From Salipiger pallidus (lineage in GTDB: Bacteria > Pseudomonadota > Alphaproteobacteria > Rhodobacterales > Rhodobacteraceae), in assembly GCF_014643635.1 (NCBI RefSeq), contig NZ_BMJV01000001.1, positions 372,001 through 436,000 on the forward strand: a DNA stretch of 64,000 bases, given 5' to 3'. The notes below the pieces were generated by a model that was not told where the DNA came from, ran no database searches, and was given only the letters and a program-made list of their open reading frames with translations. The position numbers and the translations under genes are program-made. Below are positions 39,170-47,695 of this stretch, piece by piece; position 1 is the first letter of the stretch, and every line of letters begins with the position of its first letter.

Positions 39170-40003
39170 GGACCCATCGATTTGGTTGGGCACGCGTGAG
39201 TCACCGTTCGAAACCGAGCGGTGAGCATGTCTGGTCTTTTCTGGTTTAGCGATGCGCAGATGGCGAGTCTGGGGCCTTTGTTCCCGAAGTCACACGGCAG
39301 GCCTTATGTCGATGACCGGCGCGTTCTGAGCGGCTTAGTCTTTATCAATCGCAACGGCTTGCGCTGGCGAGATGCGCCAAGGGAATACGGCCCGCACAAG
39401 ACGCTCTACAACCGTTGAAAGCGGTGGAGCGACCGGGGTGTCTTCGCCGGCATCATGACGAGGCTGGCCGCAGAGCACGGTGAGGAGACGACCGTGTTGA
39501 TCGAAGCAACTGATCTGAAAGCTCATCGTACGGCGTCCAGCCAGGGCGTCAAAAAAGGGGGGGGGTCGCCTGATTAGCCGGACGAAGGGAGGCATGAACA
39601 CGAACTTGCACGCCATCTGCGACAGCCAGGGCCGGCCCATGGACCTATCCCTGACCGCTGGTCCCGTCAGCGACCACATCGGGGCACGTGCGCTCTTCAG
39701 CGGGCTGCCCAACGTGACGTGGCTTCTCGGAGATCGCGGCTACGATGCCGACTGGTTCAGAGAAGCATTTCAGGACAACAAGATAGGCCATTGCCTCCCT
39801 GGCGGAAAGCAGCGGAAGACACATCTCCGCTAGCACAAGCGCAGATATAAGAGGCGTAACCGGATCAAGATCATGTTTGACGGCCTCAAGAAATTGAGAC
39901 GCGTAGCGACGCGTTATGACCGATGTCCCCAAACCTTCTTTTCGGCAGTCATACTCGCATAAATCGTCATTTTCTGGCTGTGAGACTCAATGAGTCCAGA
40001 GCC
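39165..40003 (+). mobile_element. Degenerate IS5-family insertion sequence
   Basis: The transposase remnant (39227-39983) is bounded by imperfect inverted ends: GGTTAGGACCCATCGATT on the left and, read on the other strand, GGCTCTGGACTCATTGAGT on the right. About 13 of 18 positions match with one gap. The total length of about 840 bp suits the IS5 family. Because the ends are diverged and the transposase is broken, it should be immobile. Confidence 0.65.
39227..39983 (+). pseudogene. IS5-family transposase, broken
   Basis: The pieces read SGLFWFSDAQMASLGPLFP, GRPYVDDRRVLSGLVFINRNGLRWRDAP and HKTLYNR, then a TGA where Trp is expected. After the stop come KRWSDRGVFAGIMTRLA and TASSQGVKKGG; a frame slip follows in an A6-G9 run near 39552-39566. 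The frame resumes as TKGGMNTNLHAICDSQGRPMDLSLTAGPVSDHIGA...LLGDRGYDADWFREAF, and a TAG interrupts at 39832. The end reads RRYKRRNRIKIMFDGLKKLRRVATRYDRC, with a further TAA before IVIFWL. That makes at least four lesions. Confidence 0.85.
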
Positions 40004-40017
40004 TAGTCGTATTGCAT

Positions 40018-40445
40018 GGCACCGTGGCCCCTCTTACCATCACAACCCATCGGCTTTCTACAGTGACCGCTGAATTCGTCCTGTCCGCCCCCGGCGTCGT
40101 GGCAGTCCGCACGGCGATCCTCTATGCGGTACCGGTGCTGGTAATCGCCATGATCACCGCCGGGGCCAGCGTCTCGCGGGGCGCTCCGGGGCTCCCATCC
40201 GGGCAAGCGTCACCGCATGGCACTCGCGGCGGCCAACGGTCTGGCCGTGCTCGTTCCATCCTCCGTATTCCTCGGGTTGCGGGCGCAAGCGGGCCATTTT
40301 GCCGCGCCTTTCGTCCTCGTACAGATCGTCGAACTGGCCGCGGGGGCGGTGAATATCTTCCTGCTCGCGCTTAACATGAAGGCTGGAATGGCGTTGCGCG
40401 CGCGGCGGGTACGGCGGGAAAAGTCGTCACATGAGAGTATTCTTC
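40018..40445 (+). pseudogene. Remnant of a small membrane protein, frameshifted
   Basis: One frame gives VTAEFVLSAPGVVAVRTAILYAVPVLVIAMITAGASVSRG; after about 40200 a different frame gives ALAAANGLAVLVPSSVFLGLRAQAGHF followed by VLVQIVELAAGAVNIFLLALNMKAGM. Together they look like a protein of about four membrane helices. I do not recognise the family. It directly precedes the DUF1772 remnant and overlaps its start. Confidence 0.45.
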
Positions 40446-40856
40446 GCCTCTCTCGCGGTCCTCGAATCGGCCGGGTTCGCCGACACGATGCTCTGCATCG
40501 GTCTCGCATTCGACGGCTACTGGACCACCCTGCCGCCAGAAGAAGTCCTGGCATGGTACGCCGTGAACAGCGGGTTCATCGCGCGGACCATACCGGTCGT
40601 GGCGGGCCCCGCGCTGCTAGGTCTTCTCGGATCACTCTGGCTCGCGCGGCGCGACCGGAGCGCGCGCGGACCGTGGGCGATCGCTACCGCCCAAAACTGG
40701 GGCTGGCGCTCGCCACAGGGGTCTACCACCTGCCAACGAACTCGGCACTCGCCAGCGGAGAGATCCTGCCAGAAGCCGTGTCGTCGACGTTGCGAACCTG
40801 GCTTACCCTCCAACGCTCGGTCTCGTCGCGGGCGGTTTTGCCCTGCGCACGATCTG
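40431..40856 (+). pseudogene. DUF1772 (anthrone-oxygenase-like) membrane protein, frameshifted
   Basis: The first frame reads MRVFFASLAVLESAGFADTMLCIGLAFDGYWTTLPPEEVLAWY...RTIPVVAGPALLGLLGSLWLARR. After about 40685 the downstream frame reads LGLALATGVYHLPTNSALASGEI...SSTLRTWLTLQ, and a third frame gives LGLVAGGFALRTI. The YHLPTNSALA and WLTL pieces are typical of DUF1772. At least two frame changes are required, so it is a pseudogene. Confidence 0.6.
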
Positions 40857-40909
40857 ACTTAAGAAAGGCGTTCCAGCATGCACCTGTGCATCTTTCGCTC
40901 TCCCCCTAA

Positions 40910-41456
40910 GACAGACCTTTCAGGATTGCGGCGCGCGGCGGTTTCGACCCTCATCCCGGACCCAAATGCGACAGCGCCAGCCCACGCTCGCGCAAATGGC
41001 CACTTCGAGTAAGTGACCGCGCTGCGCCGAGCTTCAAGGCCTATGTGCGCTGGGGGACATGTAGCGCCGGAACGCTAAGCCATGGGCGCCCTGACCTGTC
41101 GCGATGCCTCATGCTGCGCGAGATGCCTGTCATGGAAGGGGGTGGTCTACAAATGAGGGCCAGTCATCGCATCAAGGGCCCAAATGTGAAATTTATCGCT
41201 ATGCGTTCTGAGGTTAGAAGACGATCTTAAAGGTCTTCCGAGGCTTTCAGAGTTTAAGCTAAGCTATGGCTTTGCAGGCACGCGTCATTCTCCCGGCTGC
41301 TCCACTCGCACACGAAATTCGGCCGCTAACGCCTCGCCCCCTACCGTGGACCCGAAGCACGGATGTCAGTAACCCGGCTATCCCGCACCGTGCAGAAGAA
41401 CGCCGCCGAGACTGTCGCGCTCGCAAAATGCCCGACGTGTGAGTTGCCAGTAGTAC
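40910..41456. other. Decayed DNA with no recognisable gene
   Basis: About 550 bases follow the DUF1772 remnant. Open frames are short and lack ribosome binding sites, and I recognise no protein motif in any of them. It is part of the decaying tract that runs to about 43.6 kb. Confidence 0.5.
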
Positions 41457-41483
41457 GGCGGGTCCTTTCTGAAAGGGCCCGCC
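41457..41483. repeat. Near-perfect 27-bp palindrome
   Basis: GGCGGGTCCTTTC (41457-41469) and GAAAGGGCCCGCC (41471-41483) flank a single base; the only imperfect pair is a T-G. It lies in the decayed tract 60 bp before the first hairpin repeat. Confidence 0.6.
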
Positions 41484-41542
41484 GATCGTGTCTGAGCAAC
41501 CGAAATCACAGCCTTGGCTACGCCTCGGATAAGAGAGAGACC

Positions 41543-41600
41543 GCCGCAAGGCCCCGTCGAACCTTGCGGCGAATCTGACCAAGCATCGCAACGTGATCAG
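41543..41600. repeat. Hairpin repeat, copy 1 (58 bp)
   Basis: The copy starts with a perfect 9-bp hairpin (GCCGCAAGG with CCTTGCGGC) and ends GCATCGCAACGTGATCAG. The second copy has the same length at 41939-41996 with about 13 differences, and the hairpin is kept. I find no protein explanation, although leftward frames through both read LLITLRCL. Confidence 0.7.
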
Positions 41601-41938
41601 AAGGGTGGCGAATGGATGCCACGGGGAACAGTCTACCTTTCCACCGAACGGGTTCAATACTTCATATTGTCCGCATGTATTAGAAAAGTGTGATCACGGT
41701 TTTGCATTTGTGCGAGCCGTTCGGCTCAGTCGCAAGGGGTGACCACTTTTCCGCGCCGCGATCGCCGGAAGGCGAACTTGGCTTCAACCGTCTTTCGATG
41801 CCAGAGAAGGACGCTGAAGCCGGCGGTGACTGGGAAGTTATGGAGGGTGCCCAAGCAAGTTCGGCAATCGGGCAATCCGGATCCGAGGCCAACCACAAGA
41901 CCCAAGCCCTGCCATCGAGCGGCCAGCGACATAGCAAT

Positions 41939-41996
41939 GCCGCAAAGCCCCGTCGGGCTCTGCGGCATCTCTGATCAGGCATCGCAACGTGATCAG
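41939..41996. repeat. Hairpin repeat, copy 2 (58 bp)
   Basis: The stem GCCGCAAAGCCC pairs with GGGCTCTGCGGC (11 of 12 pairs, four-base loop). The last 18 bases, GCATCGCAACGTGATCAG, are identical to copy 1. Loop-proximal bases differ from copy 1 but stay paired. Confidence 0.7.
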
Positions 41997-42363
41997 CAAG
42001 GCAGCATCAGGGATGCTACTCAACCCAAAGTGGTTACTCAGGGATCAAGTTTCAACGCCGCGACTCGGAGATATGGCGCCAAACTGCGTGAGACGAGGTT
42101 TGCATACCGTAAAGGTCGAGCGCTTCAGATACCGTTGGCACCCCCACCCTCTTTCGGCGTTTTGCTGCGGTAAAGGCCGGTGCCGCGCTGGCAGGCCCCT
42201 TCGCGGTGACATGATGGGCCGGTGCCTTTTACGTTCCATGACTAGCGCTCATCAGCGCCAGTGGCGCGGCGGGCCCACCACACTTCATACCGCCGGCTGG
42301 GCCGAGGTCGAACGCCAGGGCGGCAAGGCGTCTGTCTGGCGGAAAAGAATGAAGGCCGACATG

Positions 42364-43360
42364 AGCTACACCATCCTTGGACATCCAAGCCGGAGCAATT
42401 GGGAACTGACGCTCGGCACCATGACATTCGGCGCTGAAACGAAGGAAGATAAATCACTTGAAGTGAATGGTGCCTTCGAGGAGGCGCACGGTAACCTGAT
42501 CGGCACATCAGAGCGTCCATGCCGGGGACGAGACCGAGGCGATTGTCGGACGCTATGTCGCCGTCCGGCTGTTGGATGTCACGCAGCACGCCAGTCTTAC
42601 CACCGAGGGCCGCTATAGCATCTGGCCCGCAATCAGGGCTCACAGCCTGTCGCGCCGCAGCCGGCACAATGCGCTGAAGCTGCCACTGCAGCGGCTGCAG
42701 GTGGACACCATCCACCTGTACCAGTTGCACGCGGCGGACATGCTGACCTCGTCGAGGAACAGTTGCATATCTTTGCCGACGCGATCCGGGCCGGCTAGAT
42801 CCATGACGATGGCCTGTCTTACGTCACCGGCTGGCAGCTGCAGCTGTTCGTACCCACCACGGACCCGCCTGGCCAGTCCAAGCTGGTGTCACTGCAACTG
42901 CGGTTAAACCTGTGGTCGCGCGAGATCGAACAGGAAGCCCTTCCGTCGCTCCAGGACAACGACATCGAACGGCTGCCGTGGTCGCCGCACGCGGTTGGCT
43001 GGCGTGCGGACCAAAATGTACATGCGCGGCGGCACCGCGTCCGAAATCACCCGCGCCGGCGACGGCACGGCACATTCAGAGTGATCCACGGCCGAGTTCC
43101 TGTCCCGGCCCCGCAGCTGGGCCAGCATTGAGGCGCAATGCGACATCGCCAAGCACCACGACGCATCCTCGGCGCAAATGGCGCTGAAATGGCCGCCCCA
43201 ATTTATCGGGCGCGGATCCTTGACCAGCTTGTATCCAACTTGGGGGCAGAAGCGCTCGAGCTTCCGGGGGCGACGGACCGGTTGGGACAGCTCAGCCGCC
43301 CACTGCGCGACACGACCTCCCCCTACTGCGACTTCGGCGTGGTGCAGCGGCAGCGCTTTC
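42364..43360 (+). pseudogene. Aldo/keto reductase, extensively frameshifted
   Basis: Pieces in three frames line up with an aldo/keto reductase. MSYTILGHPSRSNWELTLGTMTFGAE is the N terminus. DETEAIVGRYVAVRLLDV and LQVDTIHLYQLHAADM follow in a second frame. Next come IFADAIRAG then a stop, DGLSYVTGWQLQ, VSLQLRLNLWSREIEQEALP and DIERLPWSPHAVGW. C-terminal pieces are HHDASSAQMALKW and LVSNLGAEALELPGATDRLGQLSRP. At least four frame changes and an in-frame stop are needed. It cannot make a working enzyme. Confidence 0.75.
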
Positions 43361-43685
43361 TCGCCATGGGCGCACAGGGTACCATTGACATCGAAGGAGT
43401 GCTCCGACGCATCATTTCACGGCAAGGTGATCAGAACCATGGGGCGGCGCAGCCCCTTGCCGAACCGGCCCCATTCAGCGCCTTGACGGTCGCCGGCCCC
43501 GACATTTTGCTCTAAATGATCTGATATGGCGGCGGCATCGCGGCAAAATAGAACTAGCGCTTCGAGTCCCTGACCGGCACCGCCCGCAGCGGCTGGCCCT
43601 ACACCGGCTTCCTCGCCGACGCGCCCGCATAACACCAAGAGGCATCGGCTTGATTTCGCCGCTTGCGACGATAGAATGCCAGTGA
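43361..43685. other. End of the decayed tract
   Basis: About 325 bases separate the aldo/keto reductase remnant and the histidine kinase. One frame near 43557-43632 reads FESLTGTARSGWPYTGFLADAPA and stops, which looks like the C terminus of a lost protein that I cannot name. Confidence 0.4.
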
Positions 43686-44891
43686 ATGACGAGTATCACC
43701 TCCCTCCCCGATGATGACCCCCTGTGCCACGACGTCCAGCGCGTCGGGGTGATTGCCGACATCTCGCTCCTTCTCGAGGCCTGCAATGCGGCGACGGGAA
43801 TGGGCTTCACGGCAATCGCCCGGGTGACCGAGGACCGCTGGGTGACTTGCATGGCACTGGACAAGGCCGACTTCGGCCTCAAGCCCGGTGATGAGCTCGA
43901 TGTAAGGTCTACCTTGTGTCACGAAGTGCGCGGGACGCGCAGCACGATCTTGATCCCTGACGTGGACGCGAGCGAGACCTACTGCAGCCACCACACTCCG
44001 CGCACCTACAAGTTCAAGAGCTACATCTCGGTGCCGATCATGCGCAGTGACGGCAGCTTCTGGGGCACCCTGTGCGCCCTCGACCCCAAGCCCCGCGACC
44101 TGACGCCCGAGACGGAACGGCTGTTCCAGCTGTTCGCACGGCTCATTGCCCGCGAGCTCGACCGGCAGGACGAGCTGGAAAAAGGTCGTGCCAACCTGCA
44201 AACCGAACGCGACACCGCCCGACTGCGTGAAGAGTTCATCGCCATCGTCGGCCATGATCTACGCAACCCGATCGCCGCGGTCACCTCCGGACTGCGCATG
44301 ATGTCGGAACGCGACCTGCCCCCCGAACAGACGCAGATGGTCATCTTGGAGATGCAGCGGGCGCTGACCCGCGCCAGCCAGATCATCACCAACCTGATGG
44401 ATTTCGCCCGGGGCCGCCTTGGCGCGGGAATCGAGGTCGAAGCACCTCGCCCCGTGGACCTCGAGCCGGTGTTCCGCGATGTGATCTCTGAGATCACCAA
44501 GGTTGCGCCTCAGCGGGTCGAATGCAACATCGATCTGCCCAACCCCATCGTGGCCGACCCCCAGCGGCTGGGCCAGCTGCTGTCGAACCTGCTGGGCAAC
44601 GCGGTGACCCACGGGGACAGCACCCATCCTGTCATCATCGACATCGCACAGCGCGGCGATCAGCTTCACGCCTCGGTCACCAACCAAGGCGAGCCAATTC
44701 CCGAAGATGTGAAGGCGTCTTTGTTCCAACCTTTTTCGCGCAGAAAAGGACAGAACAGCCTTCATGGATTGGGTCTGGGGCTTTACATCGCGTCCGAGAT
44801 CGCGCGGGCCCACGGCGGCCGGCTCGACGTGACGTCCACCGCTGAGGCCGGAACCACCTTCGCGCTCAGCATGCCAGCACGGCAGGGCTGA
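43686..44891 (+). CDS. GAF-domain sensor histidine kinase
   Basis: A 401-residue soluble kinase with an N-terminal GAF domain (residues about 20-160, including STLCHEVRGTRSTILIPDV and FKSYISVPIMRSDGSFWGTLCALD) and a HisKA H-box with phospho-accepting His190 in FIAIVGHDLRNPIAAV. The ATPase domain has N box LLSNLLGNAVTHG and G box GLGLGLYIASEIARAHGG. No membrane segment is visible, so it senses a cytosolic signal. The start is ATG 43686. Its stop lies seven bases from the stop of a convergent single-domain response regulator, a likely partner. Confidence 0.93.
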   Translation: MTSITSLPDDDPLCHDVQRVGVIADISLLLEACNAATGMGFTAIARVTEDRWVTCMALDKADFGLKPGDELDVRSTLCHEVRGTRSTILIPDVDASETYCSHHTPRTYKFKSYISVPIMRSDGSFWGTLCALDPKPRDLTPETERLFQLFARLIARELDRQDELEKGRANLQTERDTARLREEFIAIVGHDLRNPIAAVTSGLRMMSERDLPPEQTQMVILEMQRALTRASQIITNLMDFARGRLGAGIEVEAPRPVDLEPVFRDVISEITKVAPQRVECNIDLPNPIVADPQRLGQLLSNLLGNAVTHGDSTHPVIIDIAQRGDQLHASVTNQGEPIPEDVKASLFQPFSRRKGQNSLHGLGLGLYIASEIARAHGGRLDVTSTAEAGTTFALSMPARQG

Positions 44892-44898
44892 ACCGCGC

Positions 44899-45252
44899 TC
44901 AGGCCATGGCGCGGGCCAGGTCGTCCACTTCCAGCGGCTTTTCGACGAACACGCCGCCTACCGGCAGCGCACCGACGTCCGGGACCGGCCGACCTGACAT
45001 GACGATAATCCGGCAGTGTTCCGACCGTCGGCGCACTTCGGCGGCGAGCGCCAGCCCTTTGAGCGGTCCGGGCATGTCGATGTCGGTGATAAGCACATCC
45101 ATGCGTTCCGCGTTCTCGAACACCTCAAGCGCCTCGGCCACGTTCCCGGCCTCGACCACGCGGTGCCCCATGTCGGAAAGGCTGAAGGCCAAGTCCATTC
45201 GAATGATGACCTCGTCTTCTACGAGAAGGATATCTAGGGGGTGACAGGTCAT
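44899..45252 (-). CDS. Single-domain response regulator
   Basis: A 117-residue receiver domain with the acidic pocket VEDEV (Glu12, Asp13), phospho-accepting Asp57 in ITDIDMPGPLKG, the switch Ser in IVMSGRP and the conserved Lys in FVEKPLEVDDL. It has no output domain, so it acts through protein contacts, as CheY-like and FixJ-inhibitor-type regulators do. It is arranged tail to tail with the GAF kinase, only seven bases apart. Confidence 0.92.
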   Translation of the reverse strand: MTCHPLDILLVEDEVIIRMDLAFSLSDMGHRVVEAGNVAEALEVFENAERMDVLITDIDMPGPLKGLALAAEVRRRSEHCRIIVMSGRPVPDVGALPVGGVFVEKPLEVDDLARAMA

Positions 45253-45407
45253 GGCTTTGGCTCCGTGTCCGGGGTGGGTCTACAGCGCAGGTCTGACACA
45301 GAAGCCGTACGGCACATGTTCCCAACGAACGACTGGCGGCAGGGTTCCAGTGCCCGGAAAGATACCTTGAGCCCAAACACTCCCGAACCCGCCTGCTCCA
45401 ATGCGAT

Positions 45408-45435
45408 GCCCCCCGAAGCAGATGCTACGGGGGGC
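45408..45435 (-). terminator. Hairpin after the TRAP binding-protein gene
   Basis: GCCCCCCG-AAGCA pairs with TGCTA-CGGGGGGC, an eight-pair stem plus four more pairs after one A-A mismatch and a two-base loop. It lies 70 bases after the dctP-like stop. It has no T run. Confidence 0.5.
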
Positions 45436-45503
45436 TGAAAGACGCCGGGACTTGGCGCGGGCCCGCACGTGAGATCGCGCGGGCGCAGGAGATTGGCCAG
45501 GCC

Positions 45504-46496
45504 TCAGCTTTCCGGCGTCTGCGTGAAGAGTTCCACCAGATCGCGGCCCACCTTGTCGGCCCAGAGATCGAAGGCCGGCTTTGCCGCCTCGGCGAAAGCT
45601 TCAAGCTCTTCGGGGGTCGGATCGTAGACCTCCATCCCCTCGTCCTTCAGCAGCTGGATGCCTTCCTCGGTCTGCTCGCGGGTCAACTCCTTTTGCCAGT
45701 CCATCGCCTCGGTGGCGGCGGTCTGGATCATCTCCTGCTGCTCGGGATCGAGCGCCTCCCACTTGGCAAGGCTCATCATCAGGAAGGCGGGATCGTAGGA
45801 ATAGTGCCAGTTGGTGATGTACTTTTGCACTTCGTAGACGCGCTGCGGGATGATCACCGCGCCGATGGGGTTCTCCTGCCCGTCCACCACGCCCTGCTGC
45901 AGTGCCGAGAACGTCTCGGTCCACTGGATCTGCTGGGGGTTGGCCCCCAGCTCGGACATCACATCGATGAACATCGGGCCCGCGACGCGGATCTTCAGAC
46001 CGGCAAGGTCCTCGGGCGTGCGGATGGGCCGCTTGGAGTTGGTCAGCTCGCGGAAGCCGCTTTCGCCCCAGGCGAGCAGCTTCAGATCGTGCTCTTCCAT
46101 GATGCGGGCCATTTCCTCGCCCGCGGGGCCGTTCACCGCTGCATCCACCTCGTCATACCCCGAGAACAGGTAGGGCAGCGAGAAGGCCGACATCTCGGGC
46201 ACGAGCGTCGAGATGGTGATCGCCGAGGTCACCGAGAAATCGAGCGAGCCGCGCGCCAGCATCTCGCCCTGCTTGAGCTGGTCGCCTCCGGTCAGAACCG
46301 CGTTGGGAAAGACCTTCACGGTCATGTCCCCTCCGGACGCCTCATCCAGCAGCTCGGCAAAGCGCTCGGCGCCCTGGGTGCGGCTGCTGTTCTCGTTGGT
46401 TTCCGACGACAGCCGGAAGGTTTCGGCACTGGCGATGCCGGGCGCGCAAAGGGCTACGGCCATCGCCGCGGTGGTGATCAGTTTTCCGAAAGTCAT
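45504..46496 (-). CDS. TRAP transporter solute-binding protein (DctP family)
   Basis: A 330-residue periplasmic protein with signal peptide MTFGKLITTAAMAVALCAPGIASA (cleaved after ASA). TRAP-type motifs are FRLSSETNENSSRTQGAERFAELL, GEMLARGSLDFSVTSAI, SLPYLFSGYDEVDAAV, the substrate-Arg region GLKIRVAGPMFIDVMSELGANPQQI and VVDGQENPIGAVI. It captures an organic acid or similar solute and hands it to DctQM. The start follows AGGAGAACC. Here no dctQ or dctM gene is adjacent; the gene follows an SDR gene in a two-gene unit divergent from an IclR regulator. Confidence 0.93.
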   Translation of the reverse strand: MTFGKLITTAAMAVALCAPGIASAETFRLSSETNENSSRTQGAERFAELLDEASGGDMTVKVFPNAVLTGGDQLKQGEMLARGSLDFSVTSAITISTLVPEMSAFSLPYLFSGYDEVDAAVNGPAGEEMARIMEEHDLKLLAWGESGFRELTNSKRPIRTPEDLAGLKIRVAGPMFIDVMSELGANPQQIQWTETFSALQQGVVDGQENPIGAVIIPQRVYEVQKYITNWHYSYDPAFLMMSLAKWEALDPEQQEMIQTAATEAMDWQKELTREQTEEGIQLLKDEGMEVYDPTPEELEAFAEAAKPAFDLWADKVGRDLVELFTQTPES

Positions 46497-46533
46497 AAGG
46501 TTCTCCTCCCTCTTCGAATTCATGGCAGCCGCG

Positions 46534-47367
46534 TCAGGCGCAGCGTGCCGACAGTCCTCCGTCGACGACGATCTGCGTGCCGTTGACGTAGCGAGCCTCG
46601 TCCGAGGCAAGGAACAGCGCCGCGTAGGCGGTGTCCCAGGCATCGCCCATCTTGCCGGTAGGGCTGGTGCGGTTGCGCTGTTCGATCATGCTGTCCACGT
46701 CTCCTCCGTAGGACGCGGTCAGCGGCGTGCGGATCATCGGGGTGTCCATCAGCCCCGGCAGCACGCAATTGGCACGGATGCCCTGCGCCGCGTATTGCAA
46801 CGCGATATTCTGAGTCATCGCCATCACCGCCGCCTTGCTGGCGGTATAGGCCACGTAGGGAAAGCCGATCCAGCGAAGCGCGGCCACCGAGCCGATGTTG
46901 ACGATGGAGCCTGCACCCTGTTCGACCATCACCGGCAGCACGTGCTTGCAGGCAAGGAAGATCCCCGTCTGATTCACTTCGAGCACCCGGCGCCAGCTTT
47001 CCTCGGAGGTTTCGACCGGCCCACCGGTTTCGGCAATGCCCACGTTGTTGTGCAGCACGTCGATGCCGCCCAGCGCCTTGACGGCCCCCTCGGACAGCGC
47101 CTCGAGATCGGCAGCAGAGGTGATGTCAGCGCGCATTGCGGTCGCGTCAAAGCCCTCTGCTCGGACGGCCTCCGCGGTACGCTCGGCCGCAGTGAGATCG
47201 CGGTCGGCGATCACCAGAGACGCCCCTTCGCGGGCATAGAGCAGCGCCGAGGCCTTGCCGTTCGACAGCCCTTCCTCGGGCGAACCGCCGCCGATCAGCA
47301 GCACGCGCTTTCCATCCACACGGCCGGCCCTGTGATGGGCGGGCACGATGCTCCCGGCTGTTTTCAC
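46534..47367 (-). CDS. Short-chain dehydrogenase/reductase
   Basis: A 277-residue NAD(P)-dependent enzyme. The cofactor loop is the longer variant GGGSPEEGLSNGKASALLY. Other motifs are VLHNNVGIAETGG, the catalytic Ser and Tyr-xxx-Lys in NIGSVAALRWIGFPYVAYTASKAA, and NGTQIVVDGGLSARC. I chose GTG 47367, which has GGAGGAG seven bases upstream. It is 37 bases before the TRAP binding protein, so the two probably handle the same substrate. Confidence 0.9.
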   Translation of the reverse strand: MKTAGSIVPAHHRAGRVDGKRVLLIGGGSPEEGLSNGKASALLYAREGASLVIADRDLTAAERTAEAVRAEGFDATAMRADITSAADLEALSEGAVKALGGIDVLHNNVGIAETGGPVETSEESWRRVLEVNQTGIFLACKHVLPVMVEQGAGSIVNIGSVAALRWIGFPYVAYTASKAAVMAMTQNIALQYAAQGIRANCVLPGLMDTPMIRTPLTASYGGDVDSMIEQRNRTSPTGKMGDAWDTAYAALFLASDEARYVNGTQIVVDGGLSARCA

Positions 47368-47434
47368 GGCTGTCTCCTCCACCGATATGGCCGCAGACCG
47401 GTACTCCCAACCTGTCTTGCAGCGCAACACTTTA

Positions 47435-47452
47435 TGTTCATATTATGGAACA
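47435..47452. promoter_or_regulatory. Palindrome in the SDR/IclR divergent promoter region
   Basis: TGTTCATATTATGGAACA is a TGTTC-N8-GAACA palindrome. Its central CATATTATG also occurs at 47571-47579. The two copies lie between the divergent SDR and IclR genes, which is where an IclR-family protein usually binds. That is inference from position and symmetry. Confidence 0.45.
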
Positions 47453-47695
47453 CACGGATGAGTAAGTGTCCATTGAGGAATTGGATTGTGTGCATGAGTG
47501 CGAATTAATTAATTGATTCTGCGTATCAAATGCCTTCAACCACCCTCTCACATCAGAACGCAGCAATGACCATATTATGAGAATAAATGAACTTCGCTGC
47601 GCTTTCCGCAGAATCGCGGAGCAGCCGGGCTGGCCCAAGCGCCCAGCGCCCGCTAGACATCGGTCAGACCTTCGCCGCTGATAAGAAAGCCCCCC

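Noticed and set aside
41259-41657. Leftward 132-codon frame as a hypothetical protein
   Set aside because: It passes through the palindrome and the hairpin repeat, lacks a ribosome binding site and shares only the repeat-derived LLITLRCL piece with another frame at 41838-42023.
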